Positions 9,892 through 21,480 of a stretch of DNA of 64,000 bases are shown piece after piece. Position 1 is the stretch's first letter, and each line of letters begins with the position of its first letter. The DNA lies in assembly GCF_051014445.1 (NCBI RefSeq), contig NW_027488366.1, positions 21,780,001 to 21,844,000 on the forward strand. The letters run 5' to 3'. Source of the DNA: Colletes latitarsis (taxonomy: Eukaryota; Arthropoda; Insecta; Hymenoptera; Colletidae). Under the pieces are notes generated by a model. The model did no database searches, was not told the origin of the DNA, and saw only the letters and a program-made list of their open reading frames with translations. A program made the position numbers and the translations under genes.

Positions 9892-10180
9892 GACTGTTTC
9901 AGTGTGGTACCACATTACTATGTGATCCAAACCAGAAAATAACCCAGGTTCTGTTCATGGAGTATGTGAAGTGTGCGAAAGTATGAGTCTGATGAGGTCA
10001 AATCCCAGACCTATGCCAGACCTAACTTGCGTTAGCCTCTAAAATATTGATCGGAACCAGGTTTAATCGACTATTTCAGTGCGGTACCACATTACTACGT
10101 GATCCAAACCAGAAAAAACCCAGGATCAGTTCAACAAGATTGTGAAGAATGCGAAAGTATGAGTCTGATGAGTGAGAATC
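9892..10180 (+). repeat. Shortened continuation of the 15-monomer repeat
   Basis: After copy 2 the sequence does not return to the unit start. It resumes at the E monomer with AACCCAGGTTCTGTTC (compare 8007), then at CGACTATTTCAGTGCGG (10070, compare 8131). The first four monomers of the expected third copy are missing. The junction is in phase with the monomer. Confidence 0.75.
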
Positions 10181-11460
10181 CCAGGGCTAACATAGACCTA
10201 ACATGCGTTATCCTCTAAAATATTGATCGAAACCAGGTTTAATCGACTGTTTCAGTGTGGTACCACATTACTACGTGATCCAAACCAGAAAAAACCCAGG
10301 ATCAGTTCAACAAGTATGTGAAGAATGCGAAAGTATGAGTCTGATGAGTGAAATTCCCAGGGCAAACCTAGACCTAACATGCGTTATCCTCTAAAATATT
10401 GATCGAAACCAGGTTTAATCGACTGTTTCAGTGTGGTACCACATTACTATGTGATCCAAACCAGAAAAAACCCAGGATCTGTTCAACAAGTATGTGAAAA
10501 ACGCTAAACTGTGAGCCTGATGAGGGCATATCTTAGACCTAACCTAGACCTAAGATGCGTTATCCTCTAAAATATTTATCAAGACCAGGTTTAATTGAAT
10601 GTTTCAGTGTGGTACCACATTACTACGTGATGCAAACTAGAAAAAACCCAGGATCCGTTCAACAAGTATGTGAAGAATGCGAAAGTATGAGTCTGATGAG
10701 TGAAAATCCCAGGCCTAACCTAGACCTAACATGCGTTATCCTCTAAAATATTGATGGAAACCAGGTTTCATTGACTGTTTCAGTGTGGTACTACATTACT
10801 ACGTGATGCAATCCAGAAAAAGCCCAGGATCTAGCCATCAAGTATGAGAAATATGCGAATGAATGAGCCTGATGAGAGCAAATCCCAAACCTAACCTAGA
10901 CCTAACATGCGTTATCCTCTAAAATATTGAGCGAAACCAGGTTTAATGGACTGTTTCAGTGTGGTACCACACTACTTCGTGATCCAAACCAGAAAAAACC
11001 CAGTATCTGTTCAACAAGTATGTGAAAAACGCTAAACTGTGAGCCTGATGAGGGCATATCTTAGAGCTAACCCAGACCTAAGACGCGTTAACCTCTAAAA
11101 TATTTATCCAGACCAGGTTTCATTGAATGTTTCAGTGTGGTACCACTTTACTACGTAATCCAATCCAGAAATAGCCCAGGATCTAGCCATGAAGTATGAG
11201 AAATATGCGAAAGTAAGAGCCTGATGAGGGCAAATCCTAGACCTATCCCAGACCTAACTTGCGTTATCCTCTAAAATATTTATCAAGACCAGGTTTAATT
11301 GAATGTTTCGGTGTGGTACCACACTACTTCGTGATCCAAACCAGAAAAAACCCAGGATCCGTTCAACAAGTATGTGAAGAATGCGGGAGTATGAGTCTGA
11401 TGAGTGAAAATCCCAGTCCTAACCTAGACCTAACATGCGTTGTCCTCTAAAATATTGATC
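10181..11460 (+). repeat. Mosaic block, also present near 20.98-22.43 kb
   Basis: The segment 10060-10550 matches 20984-21474 at offset 10924 bp. The segment 10555-11330 matches 21655-22430 at offset 11100 bp. The change of exactly 176 bp shows that one C-type monomer (about 21480-21655) is present in the later copy and absent here. Subtypes A, D, B, D and C follow one another. No unrelated sequence is present. Confidence 0.8.
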
Positions 11461-12310
11461 CAGACCAGGTTTAATTGAATGTTTCAGCGTCGTACCACAC
11501 TACTACGTGATCCAAACCAGAAAAAACCCAGGATCTGTTCAACAAGTGTGTGAAAAACGCGAAAGTATGAGCCTGATGTCGGCAAATCCCAGACATATCC
11601 CAGACCTAACTTGCGTTGTCCTCTAAGATATTGATGGAAACCAGGTTTAATTGACTGTTTCAGTGTTGTACTTCATTACTACGTGATGCAATCCAGAAAA
11701 AGCCCAGGAGCTAGCCATCAAGTATGAGAAATATGCGAAAGAATGAGCCTGATGAGAGCAAATCCCAGGCCTAACCTAGACCTAACATGAATTATTCTCT
11801 AAAATATTGATCGAAACCAGGTTTAATTGACTGTTTCAGTGTGGTCCCACATTACTACGTGATCCAAACCAGAAAAAACCCAGGATCCGTTCAACAAGTA
11901 TGTGAAGAATGCGAAAGTATGAGTCTGATGAGGTCAAATCCCAGACCATTCCCAGACTTAACTTGCGTTATCCTCTAAAATATTGATCGAAACCAGGTTT
12001 AATCGACTGTTTCAGTGTGGTACCACATTACTACGTGATCCAAACCAGAAAAATTCAGGGATCTAGCCATCAAGTATGTGAAGAATGCGAAAGTATGAGT
12101 CTGATGAGTGAAAATCCCAGGCCTAACCTAGACCTAACATGCGTTATCCTCTAAAATATTGATCCAAACCAGGTTTAATGGACTGTTTCATCGTGGTACC
12201 ACACTACTACGTGATTCAAACCAGAAAAAACCCAGGATCTGTTCAACAAGTATGTGAAAAACGCGAAAGTATGAGCCTGATGAGGGCAAATCCCAGACAT
12301 ATCCCAGACC
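11461..12310 (+). repeat. Block of about five monomers, the first three repeated at 16566
   Basis: 11461-12000 matches 16566-17105 at offset 5105 bp, about 29 monomers. It starts with the CCAGACC...GCGTCGTACCAC monomer and includes a palindrome-lacking B monomer and an A monomer ending GACCATTCCCAGACTTAAC. Related monomers starting the same way recur at about 18330 and, with GCGTGGTACC, near 17450 and 17810. Confidence 0.8.
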
Positions 12311-14246
12311 TAACTTGCGTTGTCCTCTAAGATATTGATCGAAACCAGGTTTAATCGACTGTTTCAGTGTGGTACCACATTACTATGTGATCCAAACCAG
12401 AAAATAACCAAGGATCTGTTCAAGGAGTATGTGAAGTGTGCGAAAGTATGAGTCTGATGAGGTCAAATCTCTGTCCTATCCCAGACCTAACTTGCGTTAT
12501 CCTCTAAAATATTGATCGAAACCAGGTTTAATCGACTGTTTCAGTGCGGTACCACATTACTACGTGATCCAAACCAGAAAAAACCCAGGATCAGTTCAAC
12601 AAGTATGTGAAGAATGCGAAAGTATGAGTCTGATGAGTGTAATTCCCAGGGCTAACCTTGACATAACATGCGTTATCCTCTAAAATATTGATCGAAACCA
12701 GGTTTAATCGACTGTTTCAGTGTGGTATCACACTACTACGTGACCCAAACCAGAAAAAACCCAGGATCTGCTCAACAAGTATGTGAAAAACGCGAAAGTA
12801 TGAGCCTGATGAGGGCAAATCCCAGACCTATCCCAGACCTAACTTGCGTTATCCACTAAAATATTGATCGTAACCAGGTTTAATTGACCGTTTCAGTGTG
12901 GTACCACATAACTACGTGATCCAAACCAGAAAAAACCCAGGATCCGTTCAACAAGTATGTGAAAAATGCGAAAGTATGAGTCCGAACAGTGAAAATCTCA
13001 GGCCTTACCTAGACCTAACTTGCGTTGTCGTCTAAAATATTGATTGAAACCAGGTTTCATTGACTGTTTCAGTGTGGTACCACATTACTACGTGATCCAA
13101 ACCAGAAAAAACCCAGGATCCGTTCAACAAGTATGTGAAGAATGCGAAAGTATGAGTCTGATGAGTGAAAATCCCAGGCCTAACCTAGACCTAACATGCG
13201 CTGTCCTCTAAAATATTGATGGAAACCAGGTTTCATTGACAGTTTCAGTGTGGTACCACAATACTACGTGATCCAAACCAGAAAAGCCCAGGATCAGTTC
13301 AACAAGTATGTGAAGAATGCGAAAGTATGAGTCTGATGAGTGTAATTCCCAGGGCTAACCTAGCCCTAACATGCGTTGTCCTCTAAAATATTGATGGAAA
13401 CCAGGTTTCATTGACTGTTTCAGTGTGGTACTACATTACTACGTGATGCAATCCAGAAAAATCCCAGGATCTAGCCATCAAGTATGAGAAATATGCGAAA
13501 GAATGAGCCTGATGAGAGCAAATCCCAGACCTAACATAGACCTAACATGAATTATTCTCTAAAATATTGATCGAAACCAGGTTTAATGGACTGTTTCAGT
13601 GTGGTCCCACATTACTACGTGATCCACACCAGAAATAACCCAGGATCCGTTCAACAAGTATGTGAAGAATGCGAAAGTATGAGTCTGATGAGTGAAAATC
13701 CCACGCCTAACCTAGACCTAACATGCGTTATCCTCTAAAATATTGATCCAAACCAGGTTTAATGGACTGTTTCAGCGTGGTACCACACTACTACGTGATC
13801 CAAACCAGAAAAAACCCAGGGTCTCTTCAACAAGTATGTGAAAAACGCGAAAGTATGAGCCTGATGAGGGCAAATCCCAGACATATCCCAGACCTAACTT
13901 GCGTTGTCCTCTAAGATATTGATGGAGACCAGGTTTAATTGACTGTTTCAGTGTTGTACTTCGTTACTACGTGATGCAATCCAGAAAAAGCCCAGGATCT
14001 AGCCATCAAGTATGTGAAGAATGCGAAAGTATGAGTCTGATGAGTGAAAATCCCAGGCCTAACCTAGACCTAACATGCGTTATCCTCTAAAATATTGATC
14101 CAAACCAGGTTTACTGGACTGTTTCAGCGTGGTACCACACTACTACGTGATGCAAACCAGAAAAAACCCAGGATCTGTTCAACAAGTATGTGAAGAATGC
14201 GAAAGTATGAGTCTGATGAGGTCAAATCGCAGACCATTCCCTGACT
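12311..14246 (+). repeat. 11-monomer duplication, copy 1
   Basis: 12311-14011 matches 14247-15947 with a constant offset of 1936 bp, exactly 11 x 176. Check points are TAACCAAGG (12405 and 14341) and TGCGTTGTCGTC (13021 and 14957). The last 235 bp of the unit (14012-14246) have no counterpart in copy 2. The middle part shares its monomer order with 5940-7020 and 8600-9660 of the 15-monomer HOR, so this unit is built partly from that HOR. Confidence 0.85.
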
Positions 14247-15947
14247 TAACTTGCGTTGTCCTCTAAGATATTGATCGAAACCAGGTTTAATCGACTGTTT
14301 CAGTGTGGTACCACATTACTATGTGATCCAAACCAGAAAATAACCAAGGATCTGTTCAAGGAGTATGTGAAGTGTGCGAAAGTATGAGTCTGATGAGGTC
14401 AAATCCCTGTCCTATCCCAGACCTAACTTGCGTTATCCTCTAAAATATTGATCGAAACCAGGTTTAATCGACTGTTTCAGTGCGGTACCACATTACTACG
14501 TGATGCAAACCAGAAAAAACCCAGGATCAGTTCAACAAGTATGTGAAGAATGCGAAAGTATGAGTCTGATGAGTGTAATTCCCAGGGCTAACCTTGACAT
14601 AACATGCGTTATCCTCTAAAATATTGATCGAAACCAGGTTTGATCGACTGTTTCAGTGTGGTATCACACTAGTACGTGACCCAAACCAGAAAAAACCCAG
14701 GATCTGTTCAACAAGTATGTGAAAAACGCGAAAGTATGAGCCTGATGAGGGCAAATCCCAGACCTATCCCAGACCTAACTTGCGTTATCCACTAAAATAT
14801 TGATCGTAACCAGGTTTAATTGACCGTTTCAGTGTGGTACCACATTACTACGTGATCCAAACCAGAAAAAACCCAGGATCCGTTCAACAAGTATGTGAAA
14901 AATGCGAAAGTATGAGTCCGATCAGTGAAAATCTCAGGCCTTACCTAGACCTAACTTGCGTTGTCGTCTAAAATATTGATTGAAACCAGGTTTCATTGAC
15001 TGTTTCAGTGTGGTACCACATTACTACGTGATCCAAACCAGAAAAAACCCAGGATCCGTTCAACAAGTATGTGAAGAATGCGAAAGTATGAGTCTGATGA
15101 GTGAAAATCCCAGGCCTAACCTAGACCTAACATGCGCTGTCCTCTAAAATATTGATGGAAACCAGGTTTCATTGACAGTTTCAGTGTGGTACCACAATAC
15201 TACGTGATCCAAACCAGAAAAAACCCAGGATCAGTTCAACAAGTATGTTAAGAATGCGAAAGTATGAGTCTGATGAGTGTAATTCCCAGGGCTAACCTAG
15301 CCCTAACATGCGTTGTCCTCTAAAATATTGATGGAAACCAGGTTTCATTGACTGTTTCAGTGTGGTACTACATTACTACGTGATGCAATCCAGAAAAAGC
15401 CCAGGATCTAGCCATCAAGTATGAGAAATATGCGAAAGAATGAGCCTGATGAGAGCAAATCCCAGACCTAACATAGACCTAACATGAATTATTCTCTAAA
15501 ATATTGATCGAAACCAGGTTTAATGGACTGTTTCAGTGTGGTCCCACATTACTACGTGATCCAAACCAGAAATAACCCAGGATCCGTTCAACAAGTATGT
15601 GAAGAATGCGAAAGTATGAGTCTGATGAGTGAAAATCCCAGGCCTAACCTAGACCTAACATGCGTTATCCTCTAAAATATTGATCCAAACCAGGTTTAAT
15701 GGACTGTTTCAGCGTGGTACCACACTACTACGTGATCCAAACCAGAAAAAACCCAGGGTCCCTTCAACAAGTATGTGAAAAACGCGAAAGTATGAGTCTG
15801 ATGAGGGCAAACCCCAGACATATCCCAGACCAAACTTGCGTTGTCCTCTAAGATATTTATGGAAACCAGGTTTAATTGACTGCTTCAGTGTTGTACTTCA
15901 TTAATACGTGATGCAATCCAGAAAAAGCCCAGGATCTAGCCATCAAG
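14247..15947 (+). repeat. 11-monomer duplication, copy 2
   Basis: This is the second copy at offset 1936 bp. It departs from copy 1 at AGCCATCAAGTATG, where copy 1 continues into an A-type right half (TGAAGAATGCG) and this copy into a B-type right half (AGAAATATGCG). The switch inside the shared CAAGTATG segment suggests recombination there in one of the two. Confidence 0.82.
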
Positions 15948-17190
15948 TATGAGAAATATGCGAAAGTATGAGCCTGATGAGGGCAAATCCCAGGCCTAAC
16001 CTAGACCTAACATGCGTTATCCTCCAAAATATTGATCGAAACCTGGTTTAATCGACTGTTTCAGTGTGGTACCACATTACTATGTGATCCAAACCAGAAA
16101 AAACCCAGGATCCGTTCAACAAGTATGTGAAGAATGCGAAAGTATGAGTCTGATGAGTGAAAATCCCAGGCCTAACCTAGACCTAACATGCGCTGTCCTC
16201 TAAAATATTGATGGAAACCAGGTTTCATTGACAGTTTCAGTGTGGTACCACAATACTACGTGATCCAAACCAGAAAAAACCCAGGATCAGTTCAACAAGT
16301 ATGTGAAGAATGCGAAAGTATGAGTCTGATGAGTGTAATTCCCAGGGCTAACCTAGCCCTAACATGCGTTGTCCTCTAAAATATTGATGGAAACCAGGTT
16401 TCATTGACTATTTCAGTGCGGTACCACATTACTACGTGATCCAAACCAGAAAAAACCCAGGATCAGTTCAACAAGTATGTGAAGAATGCGAAAGTATGAG
16501 TCTGATGAGTGAGAATCCCAGGGCTAACATAGACCTAACATGCGTTATCCTCTAAAATATTGATCCAGACCAGGTTTAATTGAATGTTTCAGCGTCGTAC
16601 CACACTACTACGTGATCCAAACCAGACAAAACCCAGGATCTGTTCAACAAGTGTGTGAAAAACGCGAAAGTATGAGCCTGATGACGGCAAATCCCAGACA
16701 TATCCCAGACCTAACTTGCGTTGTCCTCTAAGATATTGATGGAAACCAGGTTTAATTGACTGTTTCAGTGTTGTACCTCATTACTACGTGATGCAATCCA
16801 GAAAAAGCCCAGGAGCTAGCCATCAAGTATGAGAAATATGCGAAAGAATGAGCCTGATGAGAGCAAATCCCAGGCCTAACCTAGACCTAACATGAATTAT
16901 TCTCTAAAATATTGATCGAAACCAGGTTTAATTGACTGTTTCAGTGTGGTCCCACATTACTACGTGATCCAAACCAGAAAAAACCCAGGATCCGTTCAAC
17001 AAGTATGTGAAGAATGCGAAAGTATGAGTCTGATGAGGTCAAATCCCAGACCATTCCCAGACTTAACTTGCGTTATCCTCTAAAATATTGATCGAAACCA
17101 GGTTTAATCGACTGCTTCAGTGTGGTACCACACTACTACGTGATTCAAACCAGAAAAAACCCAGGATCTGTTCAAGGAGTATGTGAAGTG
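15948..17190 (+). repeat. Mosaic monomers including the second 29-monomer-spaced block
   Basis: Monomers of subtypes A, B and D-like lead into 16566-17105, the second copy of 11461-12000. At 16080-16420 two monomers with GCTGTCCTC and AGCCCTAACATG resemble those of the 15-monomer HOR near 6120-6330. No gene or unrelated sequence is present. Confidence 0.8.
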
Positions 17191-17196
17191 TGCGAA

Positions 17197-17882
17197 AGTA
17201 TGAGTCTGATGAGATCAAATCCCAGACCTCACCCAGACCTAACTTGCGTTATCCCCTAAAATATTGATCGAAACCAGGTTTAATCGACTGTTTCAGTGTG
17301 GTACCACATTACTACGTGATCCAAACCAGAAAAAACCCAGGATCCGTTCAACAAGTATGTGAAGAATGCGGTAGTATGGGTCTGATGAGTGAAAATCCCA
17401 GACCTAACCTAGACCTAACGTGCGTTATCCTCTAAAATATTGATCCAGACCAGGTTTAATTGAATGTTTCAGCGTGGTACCACACTACTACGTGATCCAA
17501 ACCAGAGAAAACCCAGGATCTGTTCAACAAGTATGTGAAGAATGCGGTAGTATGAGTCTGATGAGATCAAATCCCAGACCTCACCCAGACCTAACTTGCG
17601 TTATCCCCTAAAATATTGATCGAAACCAGGTTTAATCGACTGTTTCAGTGTGGTACCACATTACTACGTGATCCAAACCAGAAAAAACCCAGGATCCGTT
17701 CAACAAGTATGTGAAGAATGCGGTAGTATGAGTCTGATGAGTGAAAATCCCAGACCTAACCTAGACCTAACGTGCGTTATCCTCTAAAATATTGATCCAG
17801 ACCAGGTTTAATTGAATGTTTCAGCGTGGTACCACACTACTACGTGATCCAAACCAGAAAAAACCCAGGATCTGTTCAACAA
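17197..17882 (+). repeat. Dimer duplication (352 bp)
   Basis: 17197-17530 matches 17549-17882 at offset 352 bp, two monomers. Diagnostic features are GATGAGATCAAATCCC, GACCTCACCCAG, TTATCCCCTAAAATATT and GAATGCGGTAGTATG. A third copy lies near 22841-23180. Two differences between the adjacent copies are GGTCTG versus AGTCTG near 17379 and 17731 and AGAGAAAACCC versus AGAAAAAACCC near 17507. Confidence 0.85.
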
Positions 17883-18700
17883 GTGTGTGGAATCGCGAAA
17901 GTATGAGCCTGATGACGGTAAATCCCAGACATATCCCAGACCTAACTTACGTTGTCCTCTAAGATATTGATGGAAACCAGGTTTAATTAACTGTTTCAGT
18001 GTTGTACTTCATTACTACGTGATGCAATCCAGAAAAAGCCCAGGAGCTAGCCATCAAGTATGAGAAATATGCGAAAGAATGAGCCTGATGAGAGCAAATC
18101 CCAGGCCTAACCTAGACCTAACATGAATTATTCTCTAAAATATTGATCGAAACCAGGTTTAATTGACTGTTTCAGTGTGGTCCCACATTACTACGTGATC
18201 CAAACCAGAAAAAACCCAGGATCCGTTCAACAAGTATGTGAAGAATGCGGTAGTATGAGTCTGATGAGTGAAAATCCCAGACCTAACCTAGACCTAACAT
18301 GCGTTATCCTCTAAAATATTGATCCAGACCAGGTTTAATTGAATGTTTCAGCGTCGTACCACACTACTACGTGATCCAAACCAGAAAAAACCCAGGATCT
18401 GTTCAACAAGTGTGTGAAAAACGCGAGAGTATGAGCCTGATGACGGCAAATCCCAGACATATCCCAGACCTAACCTGCGTTATCCACTAAAATATTGATC
18501 GTAACCAGGTTTAATTGACCGTTTCAGTGTGGTACCACATTACTACGTGACCCAAACCAGAAAAAACCCAGGATCTGTTCAACAAGTATGTGAAAAACGC
18601 AAAAGTATGAGCCTGATGAGGGCAAATCCCAGACCTATCCCAGACCTAACTTGCGTTATCCACTAAAATATTGATCGAAACCAGGTTTAATTGACCGTTT
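17549..18700 (+). repeat. Block repeated at 22841-23633
   Basis: 17549-18340 matches 22841-23633 at offset about 5292 bp, roughly 30 monomers. It runs from the GACCTCACCCAG monomer through a palindrome-lacking B monomer to an A monomer with GCGGTAGTATG. This copy has private changes, such as GTGTGTGGAATCGCG near 17885 and TTAATTAACTG near 17983. 18341-18700 holds further mosaic monomers. Confidence 0.78.
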
Positions 18701-21480
18701 CAGTGTGGTACTACATTACTACGTGATCCAAACCAGAAAAAACCCAGGATCCGTTCAACAAGTATGTGAAGAATGCGAAAGTATGAGTCTGATGAGTGAA
18801 AATCCCAGGCCTAACCTAGACCTAACATGCGCTGTCCTCTAAAATATTGATGGAAACCAGGTTTCATTGACAGTTTCAGTGTGGTACCACAATACTACGT
18901 GATCCAAACCAGAAAAAACCCAGGGTCTCTTCAACAAGTATGTGAAAAACGCGAAAGTATGAGTCTGATGAGTGAAAATCCCAGGCCTAACCTAGACCTA
19001 ACATGCGCTGTCCTCTAAAATATTGATGGAAACCAGGTTTCATTGACTGTTTCAGTGTGGTACCACATTACTACGTGATCCAAACCAGAAAAAACCCAGG
19101 ATCCGTTCAACAAGTATGTGAAGAATGCGAAAGTATGAGTCTGATGAGTGAAAATCCCAGGCCTAACCTAGACCTAACATGCGCTGTCCTCTAAAATATT
19201 GATGGAAACCAGGTTTCATTGACAGTTTCAGTGTGGTACCACAATACTACGTGATCCAAACCAGAAAAAACCCAGGATCAGTTCAACAAGTATGTGAAGA
19301 ATGCGAAAGTATGAGTCTGATGAGTGTAATTCCCAGGGCTAACCTAGCCCTAACATGCGTTGTCCTCTAAAATATTGATGGAAACCAGGTTTCATTGACT
19401 GTTTCAGTGTGGTACTACATTACTACGTGATGCAATCCAGAAAAAGCCCAGGATCTAGCCATCAAGTATGAGAAATATGCGAAAGAATGAGCCTGATGAG
19501 AGCAAATCCCAGACCTAACATAGACCTAACATGAATTATTCTCTAAAATATTGATCGAAACCAGGTTTAATGGACTGTTTCAGTGTGGTCCCACATTACT
19601 ACGTGATCCAAACCAGAAATAACCCAGGATCCGTTCAACAAGTATGTGAAGAATGCGAAAGTATGAGTCTGATGAGTGAAAATCCCAGGCCTAACCTAGA
19701 CCTAACATGCGCTGTCCTCTAAAATATTGATGGAAACCAGGTTTCATTGACAGTTTCAGTGTGGTACCACAATACTACGTGATCCAAACCAGAAAAAACC
19801 CAGGGTCTCTTCAACAAGTATGTGAAAAACGCGAAAGTATGAGCCTGATGAGGGCAAACCCCAGACATATCCCAGACCAAACTTGCGTTGTCCTCTAAGA
19901 TATTTATGGAAACCAGGTTTAATTGACTGCTTCATTGTTGTACTTCATTACTACGTGATGCAATCCAGAAAAAGCCCAGGATCTAGCCATCAAGTATGAG
20001 AAATATGCGAAAGTATGAGCCTGATGAGGGCAAATCCCAGGCCTAACCTAGACCTAACATGCGTTATCCTCCAAAATATTGATCGAAACCTGGTTTAATC
20101 GACTGTTTCAGTGTGGTACCACATTAATATGTGATCCAAACCAGAAAATAACCCAGGATCTGATCAAGGAGTATGTGAAGTGTGCGAAAGTATGAGTCTG
20201 ATGAGGTCAAATCCCAGACCTATCCCAGACCTAACTTGCGTTATCCTCTAAAATATTGATCGAAACCAGGTTTAATGGACTGTTTCAGTGTGGTACCACA
20301 CTACTTCGTGATCCATACCAGAAAAAACCCAGGATCTGTTCGACAAGTATGTGAAGAACGCTAAACTGTGAGCCTGATGAGGGGAAGATGAGGGCAATCT
20401 TAGACCTAACCCAGACCTAAGATGCGTTATCCTCTAAAATATTTATCCAGACCAGGTTTCATTGAATGTTTCAGTGTGGTACCACTTTACTACGTGATCC
20501 AATCCAGAAATAGCCTAGGATCTAGCCATGAAGTATGAGAAATATGCGAAAGTAAGAGCCTGATGAGGGCAAATCCTAGACCTATCCCAGACCTAGCTTG
20601 CGTTATCCTCTAAAATATTGATCGAAACCAGGTTTAATTGACGGTTTCAGCGTGGTACCACATTACTACGTGATACAATCCAGAAAGAGCTCAGGATCTA
20701 GCCATGAAGTATGAGAAATATGCGAAAGTATGAGCCTGATGAGGGCAAATCCCAGGCCTAACCTAGACCTAACATGCGTTATCCTCCAAAATATTGATCG
20801 AAACCTGGTTTAATCGACTGTTTCAGTGTGGTACCACATTACTATGTGATCCAAACCAGAAAATAACCCAGGATCTGTTCAAGGAGTATGTGAAGTGTGC
20901 GAAAGTATGAGTCTGATGAGGTCAAATCCCAGACCTATCCCAGACCTAACTTGCGTTATCCTCTAAAATATTGATCGAAACCAGGTTTAATCGACTATTT
21001 CAGTGCGGTACCACATTACTACGTGATCCAAACCAGAAAAAACCCAGGATCAGTTCAACAAGTATGTGAAGAATGCGAAAGTATGAGTCTGATGAGTGAG
21101 AATCCCAGGGCTAACATAGACCTAACATGCGTTATCCTCTAAAATATTGATCGAAACCAGGTTTAATCGACTGTTTCAGTGTGGTACCACATTACTACGT
21201 GATCCAAACCAGAAAAAACCCAGGATCAGTTCAACAAGTATGTGAAGAATGCGAAAGTATGAGTCTGATGAGTGAAATTCCCAGGGCAAACCTAGACCTA
21301 ACATGCGTTATCCTCTAAAATATTGATCGAAACCAGGTTTAATCGACTGTTTCAGTGTGGTACCACATTACTATGTGATCGAAACCAGAAAAAACCCAGG
21401 ATCTGTTCAACAAGTATGTGAAAAACGCTAAACTGTGAGCCTGATGAGGGCATATCTTAGACCTAACCTAGACCTAAGAT
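18701..21480 (+). repeat. Displaced partial copy of the 15-monomer HOR
   Basis: About 19025-20920 matches about 5990-7880 at a constant offset of 13039 bp, checked at AGCCCTAACATG (6308 and 19347) and at the 186-bp marker (7271 and 20310). The match spans the junction between HOR copies 1 and 2, so this piece came from an array in which units were already in tandem. 20984-21474 then follows 10060-10550. The stretch 18701-19020 contains an extra A monomer duplicated with its neighbour. Confidence 0.82.
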
